This document shows, one piece after another, positions 34,039 to 41,422 of a stretch of 64,000 nt of DNA. A model generated the notes under the pieces. The model searched no databases. It was not told the origin of the DNA and saw nothing but the letters and a program-made list of their open reading frames with translations. The DNA comes from Micromonospora rubida (lineage in GTDB: Bacteria > Actinomycetota > Actinomycetes > Mycobacteriales > Micromonosporaceae). Where the stretch lies: positions 248,001 to 312,000 of the forward strand of contig NZ_JAAALO010000003.1 of assembly GCF_009908295.1 (NCBI RefSeq), in the 5' to 3' direction. The position numbers and the translations under genes are program-made. Position 1 is the first letter of the stretch, and the number at the start of each line of letters is the position of its first letter.

Positions 34039-34488
34039 TCAGGCCAGCTCGTCCGGGTCGACCCCGAGCAGGTTCGCCACCTGCTCGATGATCACATCGT
34101 GCACCAGGTCGGCCAGGTCCTCCCGGTCCATGGCACGGAACTCCAGCGGACGGCGGTAGAGCACGATCCGGGGCGGCACCTCCTGCCGGCCGGGGCGGCC
34201 GGGTAGCAGCCGGGCGAGCGGCACCTCGCCGTCCTCCAGCACGTCGGAGTCGTACACGTTGAGGTCCGGCGGCACGTCCTCCACCGCGAACTCGACGCCG
34301 GCCAGCTCCTTCGCGAACCGTCGTTCCAGGGTCTCCACGGTGTCCAGCACGAGATCGTCGAAGACCTCGGCCTTGGTCCGGGCCAGCGGCACCGTCGCCG
34401 GCACCAGCCGCCCACGCAGACCCCGCCCGTGCCGGTCACGGTGGGCGCGCCGGCCGGAACTGGGGCGGCGGTGTTCCGGACTGGTCAT
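34039..34488 (-). CDS. Zincin-like metallopeptidase family protein with degenerate active site
   Basis: The 149-residue protein begins MTSPEHRRPSS at ATG 34488; a longer upstream reading is not credible. After a basic 45-residue N terminus, the body FDDLVLDTVETLERRF, EDVPPD, and PPRIVLYRRPLEFRA matches the small actinobacterial metallopeptidase family (PF06262-like, compare mycobacterial Rv3259). Where active members show HExxH, this sequence reads IEQVANLLG, keeping the Glu but with Ile and Asn in place of the two His. It is therefore unlikely to bind zinc in the standard way. It lies convergent with whiB and divergent from DUF3499, a conserved trio. Confidence 0.8.
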   Translation of the reverse strand: MTSPEHRRPSSGRRAHRDRHGRGLRGRLVPATVPLARTKAEVFDDLVLDTVETLERRFAKELAGVEFAVEDVPPDLNVYDSDVLEDGEVPLARLLPGRPGRQEVPPRIVLYRRPLEFRAMDREDLADLVHDVIIEQVANLLGVDPDELA

Positions 34489-34663
34489 GCGCACAGGGTA
34501 GCCCGCTGCGCGGCCCGGCCCCCGGCTGTACCGCTCCTGCGGCGCGCCGCCCCGCCCGGGCCACTGTCCTGCTCGTCGGATGTTGCGAATTGTGATCTCG
34601 ATGACGGGCGTGTCGCAACGCGAACCAGTGCGTCGGACCCGGTAAGGGAGATACCCTCCCGCC

Positions 34664-35038
34664 GTGAGGTCACCACGGCGCTGCTCCCGAAACGCCTGCC
34701 CCCGGCAAGCGGTCGCCACATTGACCTATGTCTACAACGAGTCGACGGCCGTGGTCGGGCCCCTCGCGGCCTTCGCCGAGCCGCACACGTACGACCTCTG
34801 TGAGCAGCACGCCCGCAGTCTGACCGCCCCCCGGGGCTGGAACGTGGTCCGCCACGAGGGCGAGTTCGAGCCTCCGCCGCCCAGCGCCGACGACCTCGTC
34901 GCCCTCGCCGAGGCGGTCCGCGAGGCGGCCCGGCCCGCGCCGCCCCGCCCTCCGGACGAGCAGCACCACCAGCAGTACCCCCAGCACCCGCAGACCGGCC
35001 GTCGTGGCCACCTCCGGGTGATCCCGCCCAACCACTGA
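34664..35038 (+). CDS. DUF3499 family protein
   Basis: The 124-residue protein has the DUF3499 pattern: an N-terminal pair of Cys (RCSRNACPRQAVATL), TYVYNESTAVVGPLA, a later LCEQHARSLTAPRGW, and a variable Pro/Gln/His-rich tail. The paired Cys plus the CEQH motif suggest a small metal-binding (zinc-ribbon-like) domain. Function is unknown; the gene is nearly always beside the metallopeptidase gene and whiB2 in actinobacteria, as here. The start is GTG 34664. It ends 11 bp from the convergent FAD oxidoreductase gene. Confidence 0.88.
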   Translation: MRSPRRCSRNACPRQAVATLTYVYNESTAVVGPLAAFAEPHTYDLCEQHARSLTAPRGWNVVRHEGEFEPPPPSADDLVALAEAVREAARPAPPRPPDEQHHQQYPQHPQTGRRGHLRVIPPNH

Positions 35039-35049
35039 CCGCGCCGGGG

Positions 35050-36426
35050 TCAGTGGCCCAGGAAGCGGTTGAACAGGGCCGCCCGGCGGGACGGCCGGCC
35101 CGTCCGCAGCTCCGCCCGGTCGGCGGAGAACATCACCTTCAGGCCCGCGTTGACGGCCAGCCAGCGCACCGGCTCCGGCTCCCAGCGCGGCGAGCGGTGC
35201 CCCACCCACGGCAGCGAGGTCAGGTCGCTCTCCGCGCCCCGGATCAGGTCGGCGAGGGTACGCCCGGCGAGGTTCGTGGTGCCGACCCCGTCGCCGACGT
35301 ACCCGCCCGCCCAGGCCAGCCCCGTCGAGGCGGCCAACCCCACGGAGGCCGACCAGTCCCGGGCCACCCCGAGCGGCCCGCCCCAGGTGTGGCTGACCGG
35401 CACCTCCGGCCCGAGCACCGGGAACAGCTCGCCCAGCACCCGGCGCAGCGCGACGAAGACCTGCGGCTCCCGGTCGTAGCCGGGGGAGACCCGGGACCCG
35501 AAATGGTACGGGGCGCCCCGCCCGCCGAACGCCAGCCGCCCGTCGGCGGTGCGCTGGCCGTAGATGATGACGTGCCGGTGGTCGGAGAACGTCTCCCGCT
35601 GGGCCAGACCGATCCGCGCCCAGGTCTGCTCGGGCAGCGGCTCGGTGGCCACCATCAGCGAGTAGACCGGCGCCACCACCCGCCGCTGCCCCGGCAGCCC
35701 CGGCGTGTAGCCCTCCGTCGCCCGCACCACCACCGGCGCCCGGACCGTCCCGACCGGGGTCACCGCCGCCCCGGCCCGGATCGCGGTCACCGGCGTCCGC
35801 TCGTGGATCCTCACCCCGAGGCGTTCGACCGCCCGGGCCAGCCCGCGGACCAGCCGGGCCGGGTGCACCACCGCGCAGTGCGGGGTGTACGTCCCGCCGC
35901 GTACCCCCTCGGCGGCGCACCTGGCGGCGGCCTCGGCGGCGTCGAGCAGCACCAGGTCGTCGGGGCCCAGGCCGTGCGCGCGGGCCTCGGCCACCTCGGC
36001 CCGGGCCCGGCCGAGCTGGGCCTCGCTGCGGGCCAGCACCACCGTCCCGCTGAGCTGCCAGTCGCAGTCGATCCCCTCGGCGGCGACCACCCGACCCACC
36101 TCGCGGACGGTCTCCTGCATGGCCCGCTGCATCCGCAGCGCCGCGTCCCGGCCATGCCGGCGGGCCAGCGCCGGCAGCGAGGTGGGGAACAGTGCCGAGC
36201 ACCAGCCCCCGTTGCGCCCCGACGCGCCGAACCCGGCGACCTCCCGTTCCAGCACCGTGATCCGCAGCGTCGGGTCGGCGACCGCGAGGTAGTACGCCGT
36301 CCACAGCCCGGTGTACCCGGCCCCGACGATCACCACATCCGCGTCGGCGTCCCCGCCCAGCGGCGGGCGGGGCGTCAGCGGCTCGTCCACGGTGGACAGC
36401 CAGTACGACAGCTCCTGATAACGCAT
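35050..36426 (-). CDS. FAD-dependent amine oxidase (gamma-glutamylputrescine oxidase-like)
   Basis: A DAO-family flavoprotein of 458 residues. The N-terminal dinucleotide fold VVIVGAGYTGLWTAYYL (residues about 30-46) is followed by GFGASGRNGGWC, the flavin loop seen in PuuB/OrdL-type oxidases that act on gamma-glutamylputrescine or related amines. The late HTWGGPLG motif matches the same subfamily. It lies directly downstream of the aminotransferase gene on the same strand (12-bp gap), so the two form an operon for amine breakdown. A related enzyme is encoded at 44363, so the window has two. Reaction: oxidative deamination to an aldehyde with release of ammonia and peroxide; the exact amine is not known. 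Confidence 0.86.
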   Translation of the reverse strand: MRYQELSYWLSTVDEPLTPRPPLGGDADADVVIVGAGYTGLWTAYYLAVADPTLRITVLEREVAGFGASGRNGGWCSALFPTSLPALARRHGRDAALRMQRAMQETVREVGRVVAAEGIDCDWQLSGTVVLARSEAQLGRARAEVAEARAHGLGPDDLVLLDAAEAAARCAAEGVRGGTYTPHCAVVHPARLVRGLARAVERLGVRIHERTPVTAIRAGAAVTPVGTVRAPVVVRATEGYTPGLPGQRRVVAPVYSLMVATEPLPEQTWARIGLAQRETFSDHRHVIIYGQRTADGRLAFGGRGAPYHFGSRVSPGYDREPQVFVALRRVLGELFPVLGPEVPVSHTWGGPLGVARDWSASVGLAASTGLAWAGGYVGDGVGTTNLAGRTLADLIRGAESDLTSLPWVGHRSPRWEPEPVRWLAVNAGLKVMFSADRAELRTGRPSRRAALFNRFLGH

Positions 36427-36438
36427 GACGGCCGACCG

Positions 36439-37785
36439 CTACAGCCGTGCCCACGCCTCGGTGAGCACCGCGCGCAGGATCTGCTCCATCTCGTCGAACT
36501 GCTGCTGCTCGGCGATCAGCGGCGGGGCGAGCTGCACCACGGGGTCACCCCGGTCGTCGGCCCGGCAGTAGAGCCCGGCCTGGAACAGCGCGGTGGACAG
36601 GAACCCGCGCAGCAGCCGCTCCGACTCGGCCTCGTCGAACGTCTCCCGGGTCGCCTTGTCCTTGACCAGCTCGATGCCGTAGAAGTACCCGTCCCCCCGC
36701 ACGTCGCCGACGATCGGCAGGTCGTACAGCTTCTCCAGGGTGGCCCGGAAGGCGTCCTCGTTGGCCCGGACGTGCCCGATCAGGTCCTCCCGGGCGAACA
36801 CCTCCAGGTTGGCCAGGGCCACCGCGCAGGAGACCGGGTGGCCGCCGAAGGTCACCCCGTGGGCGAACATGCCGGTCTCGGTGAGGAACGGCTCCATCAA
36901 CCGGTCGCTGGCGATCATCGCGCCGAGCGGGGCGTACCCGGAGGTGATGGCCTTGGCGGTGGTGATGATGTCCGGCTGGAAGCCGTAGCGGACGGCGCCG
37001 AAGTATTCGCCGAGCCGGCCCCACGAGCAGATCACCTCGTCGGAGACGAGCAGCACGTCGTACTCGTCGCAGATCTGACGGACCCGCTCGAAGTACCCGG
37101 GCGGCGGTGGGAAGCAGCCGCCGGAGTTCTGCACCGGCTCCAGGAAGACCGCCGCGACCGTGTCCGGCCCCTCCCGCTCGATCGCCCGGCGGATCTCCTC
37201 GGCGGCCCAACGGCCGAACGCCTCCGGCGAGTCGCCGTGCTCCGGCGCCCGGTAGAAGTTCGTGTTCGGCACCTTGATCCCACCGGGCACCAGCGGCTCG
37301 AAGTCGCTCTTGATGCCGGGCAGCCCGGTGATCGACAGCGCACCCATCGACGTGCCGTGGTACGCGATGTACCGGCTGACCACCTTGTGCTTGTTCGGCT
37401 TGCCGGTGCGCTTGAAGTACGCCCGGGCCAGCTTCCACGCCGCCTCGACGGCCTCGGAGCCGCCGGTGGTGAAGAAGACCCGGTTCAGGTCGCCGGGGGT
37501 CAGCGAGGCGATCTTCTCGGCCAGCTCGATGGCCTTCGGGTGGGCGTACGACCAGAGCGGGAAGTAGGCCAGCTCGCCGGCCTGCTTGGCGGCGGCCTCG
37601 GCCAGCTCGGTGCGCCCGTGCCCGGCGTTGACGACGAAGAGCCCGGCGAGCCCGTCCAGGTAGCGGCGGCCCTGCGAGTCCCACACGTACGCGCCCTCGC
37701 CGCGCACGATCGTCGGCACCTCGCCGGCCGAGTAGCTGGCCATCCGGGTGAAGTGCATCCAGAGGTGGTCGGTGGCGTTGGCCAT
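36439..37785 (-). CDS. Class III aminotransferase (polyamine / omega-amino acid type)
   Basis: A PLP enzyme of 448 residues that moves an omega-amino group (putrescine, beta-alanine or related) to pyruvate or 2-oxoglutarate. Typical class III marks are LDGLAGLFVVNAGHGR, TTGGSEAVEAAWKLAR, YHGTSMGALS, EPVQNSGGCFPPP, SDEVICSWGRLG and the PLP lysine in TTAKAITSGYAPLGA. I take ATG 37785 (MANATDHLW) over a GTG 13 codons upstream. Upstream lies a candidate promoter (GATAAC/TTGCTT on this strand) and two copies of ACGGAATC. The downstream oxidase and the polyamine importer nearby suggest a catabolic role. Whether putrescine, diaminopropionate or beta-alanine is the real substrate cannot be decided from sequence. 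Confidence 0.88.
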   Translation of the reverse strand: MANATDHLWMHFTRMASYSAGEVPTIVRGEGAYVWDSQGRRYLDGLAGLFVVNAGHGRTELAEAAAKQAGELAYFPLWSYAHPKAIELAEKIASLTPGDLNRVFFTTGGSEAVEAAWKLARAYFKRTGKPNKHKVVSRYIAYHGTSMGALSITGLPGIKSDFEPLVPGGIKVPNTNFYRAPEHGDSPEAFGRWAAEEIRRAIEREGPDTVAAVFLEPVQNSGGCFPPPPGYFERVRQICDEYDVLLVSDEVICSWGRLGEYFGAVRYGFQPDIITTAKAITSGYAPLGAMIASDRLMEPFLTETGMFAHGVTFGGHPVSCAVALANLEVFAREDLIGHVRANEDAFRATLEKLYDLPIVGDVRGDGYFYGIELVKDKATRETFDEAESERLLRGFLSTALFQAGLYCRADDRGDPVVQLAPPLIAEQQQFDEMEQILRAVLTEAWARL

Positions 37786-37841
37786 GTCAGCCCCATCGGG
37801 TCTCGGGCCGGTCAGGGGTGACACCGGCCGCTCTGCCCACG

Positions 37842-37871
37842 GTTATCCCACAGTCATCACCGGAAAAGCAA
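37842..37871 (-). promoter_or_regulatory. Candidate promoter of the aminotransferase-oxidase operon
   Basis: On the minus strand TTGCTT (37871-37866) and GATAAC (37847-37842) are separated by 18 bp, about 55 bp before the aminotransferase start. This is a reasonable HrdB-type pair in an otherwise GC-rich stretch. Two ACGGAATC copies lie 30-70 bp further upstream. Confidence 0.4.
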
Positions 37872-37902
37872 GTGAGATCAGTGGCACCAACCGCCAATAG
37901 CA

Positions 37903-37941
37903 ACGGAATCAGCGAGTGGTTACGCCATGTGCAACGGAATC
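37903..37941. promoter_or_regulatory. Pair of ACGGAATC motifs upstream of aminotransferase
   Basis: ACGGAATC occurs at 37903-37910 and 37934-37941, 31 bp apart (about three helical turns), both within longer matches CAACGGAATC. The same motif recurs twice in the lrp/potD intergenic region. A/T-rich 8-mers of this kind are rare here, so a shared operator, perhaps for the Lrp/AsnC regulator, is possible. Confidence 0.35.
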
Positions 37942-37969
37942 CGCATAATGCACAAGCGCTCGGATCCCC

Positions 37970-38014
37970 CCGCCCCGCCTCGCCCCGCCCCGCCCCGCCC
38001 CGCCCCGCCCCGCC
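37970..38014. repeat. CCCCG microsatellite
   Basis: About eight near-perfect head-to-tail copies of the 5-bp unit CGCCC. The run can form strand-slippage structures and is likely length-variable between isolates. Confidence 0.8.
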
Positions 38015-38050
38015 ACCCGCCCGCTGTCGCCCTGGGCCCTTGCTCTCCCG

Positions 38051-38104
38051 CCGTCGGCTCCACCGGTTCCGTCGGCTCCACCGGTTCCGTCGGCTCCACC
38101 GGTC
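38051..38104. repeat. 18-bp tandem repeat, three copies
   Basis: The unit CCGTCGGCTCCACCGGTT occurs at 38051-38068, 38069-38086 and 38087-38104, the last with a single final-base change. No coding frame uses it convincingly. Confidence 0.85.
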
Positions 38105-38377
38105 TCGTCGGGGTTTACCGGGATCGCGGGGCTCTTCGGGAGCCGCGTTTCCGCGACGCGACGCTGCGGCACCGACCTGCACGCCCTCTCCGGCGTACCC
38201 CGCCGCGGGCCTGCCTCGAATGGGGGGTCCTTGCGAGCCGGGAGGCGAACGCGGTCGTCGGGGCCGCGCGAAGCTGCCTCGTCGGCGCTGCTGCTTCTGG
38301 TTGGCGTATCGCTCTTGGACGGCACTCCGGCGGGCGGGCACCTGGCACGGCGCACGGGGTCGTTGGTGCCCCCTATG

Positions 38378-38722
38378 GAGCTGCCCCGTTTGTGCTACCG
38401 CTGCTGTGTGGGCCGCCATGGCGGCAGACGTGGTCAATGGCCCTGTCGAGCTGCCCCGTTGGCGCTACCGGTCTCTGCGCAATGGCATATGCCCGGTGCC
38501 CGGTGCCCGGTGCCCGGTGCCCGGTGCCTGGTGCCTGACGCCCGGTGCCCGGTGCCCGGTGCCTGACGCCCGGTGCCCTGGTGCCTGGCTATCCGGTGGC
38601 CGGTGGCCGGTGGCCGGTGCAGCGTGGCTGACTAAAGCGGCCCACCAGGCCGAGGAGTTTGATGCGGGATCGGGGGAGGGCTTCCCGTGCTGCACCGCTG
38701 GTAGCACAGACGGGGCAGCTCC
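38378..38722. repeat. Three copies of a 23-bp element, two direct and one inverted
   Basis: GAGCTGCCCCGTTTGTGCTA at 38378 and its near-copy at 38448 lie on the plus strand (about 23 bp each, ending at 38400 and 38470), and a third copy lies inverted at 38698-38722. The first and third form an inverted pair about 300 bp apart. Together they resemble a small dispersed palindromic element rather than a gene part. Confidence 0.55.
38491..38620. repeat. GGTGCCC and GGTGGCC tandem arrays
   Basis: About a dozen copies of a 7-bp unit (GGTGCCC, some variants GGTGCCTGAC) run to about 38590, followed by four copies of GGTGGCC at 38597-38620. Both are imperfect, suggesting older arrays that have drifted. 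Confidence 0.75.
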
Positions 38723-38837
38723 AAAGGGGCCCGTGGGGGACTCCCCATGCTCGTCGAATGGGCCTTCGTCTACCCGTCGCTGTCGCTCTACGACGAACGG
38801 GTGGAACGTGGGAGGGCCGAGCTGGCCTGGCTGACTG

Positions 38838-38930
38838 GCTCAGCTCAGCTCAGCTCAGCTCAGCTCAGCTCAGCTCAGCTCAGCTCAGCTCGGCTCAGCT
38901 CGGCTGGGCTCGGCTGGCTGGCTGGCTGGG
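38838..38930. repeat. CAGCT pentanucleotide array with GGCT tail
   Basis: About ten perfect CAGCT units, then alternating CGGCT/CAGCT variants, then several GGCT units. The perfect core implies recent expansion by slippage. It is not divisible by three as a unit, so any frame through it would shift register with every change. Confidence 0.85.
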
Positions 38931-39073
38931 CATAGCCAGGGCCTTTGACGGGCAGTTCAGGTCGTGAGCGATCCGGTCGACGTTGCTAGCCTGGGGCGCA
39001 GGTGGGAGAGCGTCACCGGCGAGGCGCTGCCCCGCCGCCGGTCGATCGAAATGATCAGGGAGGTGGCTACGAC

Positions 39074-39283
39074 GTGGAGTTGACCCACGCACCGACGGCT
39101 GCCCGTTGGCGCACTGCGACCCGCAGCAGCAACAACGGCGGGGACTGCGTCGAGGTGGCCGACAACCTGGCCGGGCGGGTGCTGGTGCGCGACAGCAAGG
39201 ACCGCGACGGCGGGACCCTCAGCTTCGCCCCGGCTGCCTGGCGGGCCTTTGTGGACCTCACCCGCCGGCCGCCGACCGCCTGA
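39074..39283 (+). CDS. DUF397 domain protein
   Basis: The 69-residue protein is a textbook DUF397: ARWRTATRSSNNGGDCVEVA, then VLVRDSKDRDGGTLSFAPAAWRAFVD. These small proteins usually sit directly beside an XRE-type helix-turn-helix regulator (BldB/AbaA-like pairs in actinomycetes) and seem to work with it. Here no such partner lies next to it; the nearest genes are an Lrp/AsnC regulator and repeats. The start is GTG 39074, with GGGAGG upstream. It may be an orphan left after loss of its partner, or it may work with a regulator elsewhere. Confidence 0.85.
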   Translation: MELTHAPTAARWRTATRSSNNGGDCVEVADNLAGRVLVRDSKDRDGGTLSFAPAAWRAFVDLTRRPPTA

Positions 39284-39290
39284 CCAGCAG

Positions 39291-39414
39291 CCACCGCCTG
39301 ACCAATGCGGTTGCCGGCCGCCGACGCCTGGCCGACCGCCTGACCGGTGCAGCCACCGCCTGACCAATGCGGTTGCCGGCCGCCGACGCCTGGCCGACCG
39401 CCTGACCGGTGCAG
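39291..39414. repeat. 62-bp tandem duplication
   Basis: Positions 39291-39352 are repeated almost exactly at 39353-39414, head to tail, directly after the DUF397 stop. The unit contains internal GACCGCCTGACC and GACGCCTGGCC variants, so smaller repeats preceded the duplication. The remaining bases to 39508 hold no gene. Confidence 0.85.
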
Positions 39415-39508
39415 CCGCCGCCTGGCCGGCGGCCGACCGGGCGGTCGGGGCGGCCGGGCGTCGACGATCCACGGCGCAGGCCCAGGCCGAGAACGGCGAG
39501 GGCCAGGC

Positions 39509-40021
39509 TCAGGCCGTACCCCAGCTGTAGGTCTGCTTGCGGAGCTTGAGGTAGACGAAGGCCTCGGTGGCGAGCACGCCCTCGACGGCGCGCAGCCGTT
39601 GCAGGATCTCCAGCAGGTGGGCGTCGTTGCGGCAGACCACCTCGGCGAGCAGGTCGAACGAGCCGGCGGTGATCACCACGTAGTCGACCTCCTCGAACTC
39701 GGCGAGCCGGTCGGCCACCGCCTCCAGGTCGCCGTCGGTGCGCAGGCCGATCATGGCCTGGCGGGGGAAGCCGAGCTGGAGCGGGTCGGTTACCGCGACG
39801 ATCTGCATCACCCCGGCGTCGAGCAGCCGCTGCACCCGCTGGCGCACCGCCGCCTCGGACAGGCCGACGGCCTTGCCGATCGTCGCGTACGGCCGGCGGC
39901 CGTCCTCCTGGAGCTGCTCGATGATCTGCTTGGCGACGTCGTCCAACAGAGCGTGACTGGCACCCCCGCGGACGGCGACGCGTCGCCCGCCGTTGCCGCT
40001 CTCCTGCTGCCGGATGGTCAT
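39509..40021 (-). CDS. Lrp/AsnC family transcriptional regulator
   Basis: The 170-residue protein has an N-terminal winged helix-turn-helix (LLDDVAKQIIEQLQEDGRRP, GLSEAAVRQRVQRLLDAGVM) and a C-terminal RAM ligand-binding domain (VDYVVITAGSFDLLAEVVC). A basic 20-residue extension precedes the HTH. Such regulators sense amino acids or amine products and form octamers. It is divergent from potD across 211 bp that contain two ACGGAATC copies. Its position between the two polyamine gene groups makes it the likely local regulator of both. The ligand is not known. Confidence 0.9.
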   Translation of the reverse strand: MTIRQQESGNGGRRVAVRGGASHALLDDVAKQIIEQLQEDGRRPYATIGKAVGLSEAAVRQRVQRLLDAGVMQIVAVTDPLQLGFPRQAMIGLRTDGDLEAVADRLAEFEEVDYVVITAGSFDLLAEVVCRNDAHLLEILQRLRAVEGVLATEAFVYLKLRKQTYSWGTA

Positions 40022-40048
40022 CGTCCGCTCCCTATGTCCGCTTCTTCC

Positions 40049-40116
40049 ACGGAATCGTAGTGCCCCGGCGCAGTCTGGCGTAATTCGTGGTGCATTGCTA
40101 TCGCGGCAACGGAATC
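40049..40116. promoter_or_regulatory. Lrp/potD intergenic control region with ACGGAATC pair
   Basis: ACGGAATC occurs at 40049-40056 and 40109-40116, in the divergent region between the Lrp/AsnC gene and potD. The second copy has the same CAACGGAATCC context as one copy upstream of the aminotransferase. No clear -35/-10 pair could be fixed. A binding role for the Lrp protein is inference. Confidence 0.35.
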
Positions 40117-40232
40117 CCTTGTGAGGTAGGTCGGCTCATGTCAGGATCAGTCGTCCATCGCCTGAAGACCCTCCCGCCGTCGGGCCATCCCCCGTCCCGC
40201 CCGCCGGCGATGACCCCCCTAGGAGTCGTCAC

Positions 40233-41417
40233 ATGCGAACTCCCCTCCGGCCCCTCACCCGGCGTGGTCTGCTCACCGGCACGCTCGGATCGGCCACGAT
40301 GCTCGTCACGGCGGGCGCGCTCGCCGGCTGCGGCACCAAGGGCGCCCAGCAGACCGAGGCCGGCTGCGTCAGCGAAGACCTCTCCGGCACGGAGAAGAAG
40401 CTGGCGTTCTCGAACTGGCCGCAGTACATGGACGTCGACGACAAGAACGAGTCGAAGCGGCCCAGCCTGGACGCGTTCGTCGCCTCCAGTGGCGTCCAGG
40501 TGACCTACACCGAGGACATCAACGACAACAACGAGTTCTTCGGCAAGGTGCAGAACCAGCTCGCCGCCTGTCAGGGCACCGGGCGGGACGTCATCGTGCT
40601 GACCGACTGGATGGCCGCCCGGATGATCCGGCTCGGTTGGATCCAGAAGCTCGACCCGGCCAAGCTTCCCAACGTGACGGCCAACCTGCTGCCGTCGCTG
40701 CTCAACCGCTCCTTCGACCCGGAGAACCGGATCTCGATCCCGTGGCAGTCCGGCCTCGCCGGCCTCGCCTACCACGGCGGCGTCACCAAGGAGATCCGTA
40801 CGGTCGACGAGCTGCTGACCCGCCCCGACCTCAAGGGCAAGGTCACCGCGTTGTCCGAGATGCGCGACACGATGGGCCTGCTGCTCCAGTCGAACGGCCA
40901 CGACGCGGCGAACTTCACCACCGCCCAGTTCGACGACGCGCTGAACAAGCTCAAGAAGGCCGTCGACTCCGGGCAGATCCGCAAGTTCACCGGCAACGAC
41001 TACGCCCCCGACCTGGCCAAGGGCGACATCGCCGCGTGCGTCGGCTGGTCCGGCGACGTCATCCAGCTCTCCTCCGAGAACAAGAAGATCAAGTTTGTGG
41101 CGCCGGACTCCGGCGTGATGCTGTTCAGCGACAACATGATGGTGCCGAACAAGGCCACCCACAGGGCGAACGCCGAAGAGCTGATCAACTACTACTACCA
41201 GCCGGCGGTCGCCGCGAAGCTGGCCGCGTACGTCAACTACATCTGCCCGGTCAAGGGCGCGCAGGCCGAGATGGAGAAGATCGACCCGGAGTTGGCCGCC
41301 AACCCGCTGGTCTTCCCGGACGATGCCCTGCTGTCCAGGTCCAAGGTGTTCATGGCCCTCGACGAGAAGCAGGAAAAGGAGTACGAGGGCAAGTTCCAGC
41401 AGGTAATCGGGGCGTGA
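40233..41417 (+). CDS. potD: Polyamine ABC transporter substrate-binding lipoprotein
   Basis: The 394-residue protein binds spermidine or putrescine outside the cell and delivers it to the permease. The N terminus has a twin-arginine-like stretch (LTRRGLLTG) and a lipobox ALAGC with Cys33 as the lipid site. The mature part has the PotD pattern: LAFSNWPQYMDVD at the start of the first lobe, TDWMAARM, NRISIPWQSGLAGLAY, and FVAPDSGVMLFSDNMMVPN in the second lobe. AGGAG precedes the ATG. It is the first gene of a six-gene run (potD to saccharopine-dehydrogenase-like) with minimal gaps. The family is firm; the ligand within polyamines is not. Confidence 0.93.
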   Translation: MRTPLRPLTRRGLLTGTLGSATMLVTAGALAGCGTKGAQQTEAGCVSEDLSGTEKKLAFSNWPQYMDVDDKNESKRPSLDAFVASSGVQVTYTEDINDNNEFFGKVQNQLAACQGTGRDVIVLTDWMAARMIRLGWIQKLDPAKLPNVTANLLPSLLNRSFDPENRISIPWQSGLAGLAYHGGVTKEIRTVDELLTRPDLKGKVTALSEMRDTMGLLLQSNGHDAANFTTAQFDDALNKLKKAVDSGQIRKFTGNDYAPDLAKGDIAACVGWSGDVIQLSSENKKIKFVAPDSGVMLFSDNMMVPNKATHRANAEELINYYYQPAVAAKLAAYVNYICPVKGAQAEMEKIDPELAANPLVFPDDALLSRSKVFMALDEKQEKEYEGKFQQVIGA

Positions 41418-41422
41418 CGGGG

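Larger units (their letters stand above)
37786..39073. other. 1.3-kb gene-free, repeat-laden stretch
   Basis: No credible gene lies between the aminotransferase start and the DUF397 gene. The first 150 bp are promoter-like and less GC-rich. The rest is a chain of unrelated short tandem arrays (units of 5, 18, 7, 6 and 5 bp, entered separately) together with three copies of a 23-bp element. Frames that cross the arrays encode only low-complexity residues. No transposase fragment, tRNA or phage-like gene is visible. Confidence 0.65.

Noticed and set aside
38051..38930. Possible CRISPR array
   Set aside because: Units are short and directly abutting, without unique spacers of constant length, and there are no cas genes in the window.
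38747..38935. Small plus-strand ORF crossing the CAGCT array
   Set aside because: It owes its length to the repeat, encoding QLSSA-type low complexity, and has no ribosome site.
37786..39073. Insertion-sequence remnant in the repeat region
   Set aside because: No transposase-like frame, terminal inverted repeats or target duplications could be seen.
39291..39414. 62-bp repeat as attachment site or CRISPR
   Set aside because: Only two head-to-tail copies, with no intervening cargo, integrase or spacer.
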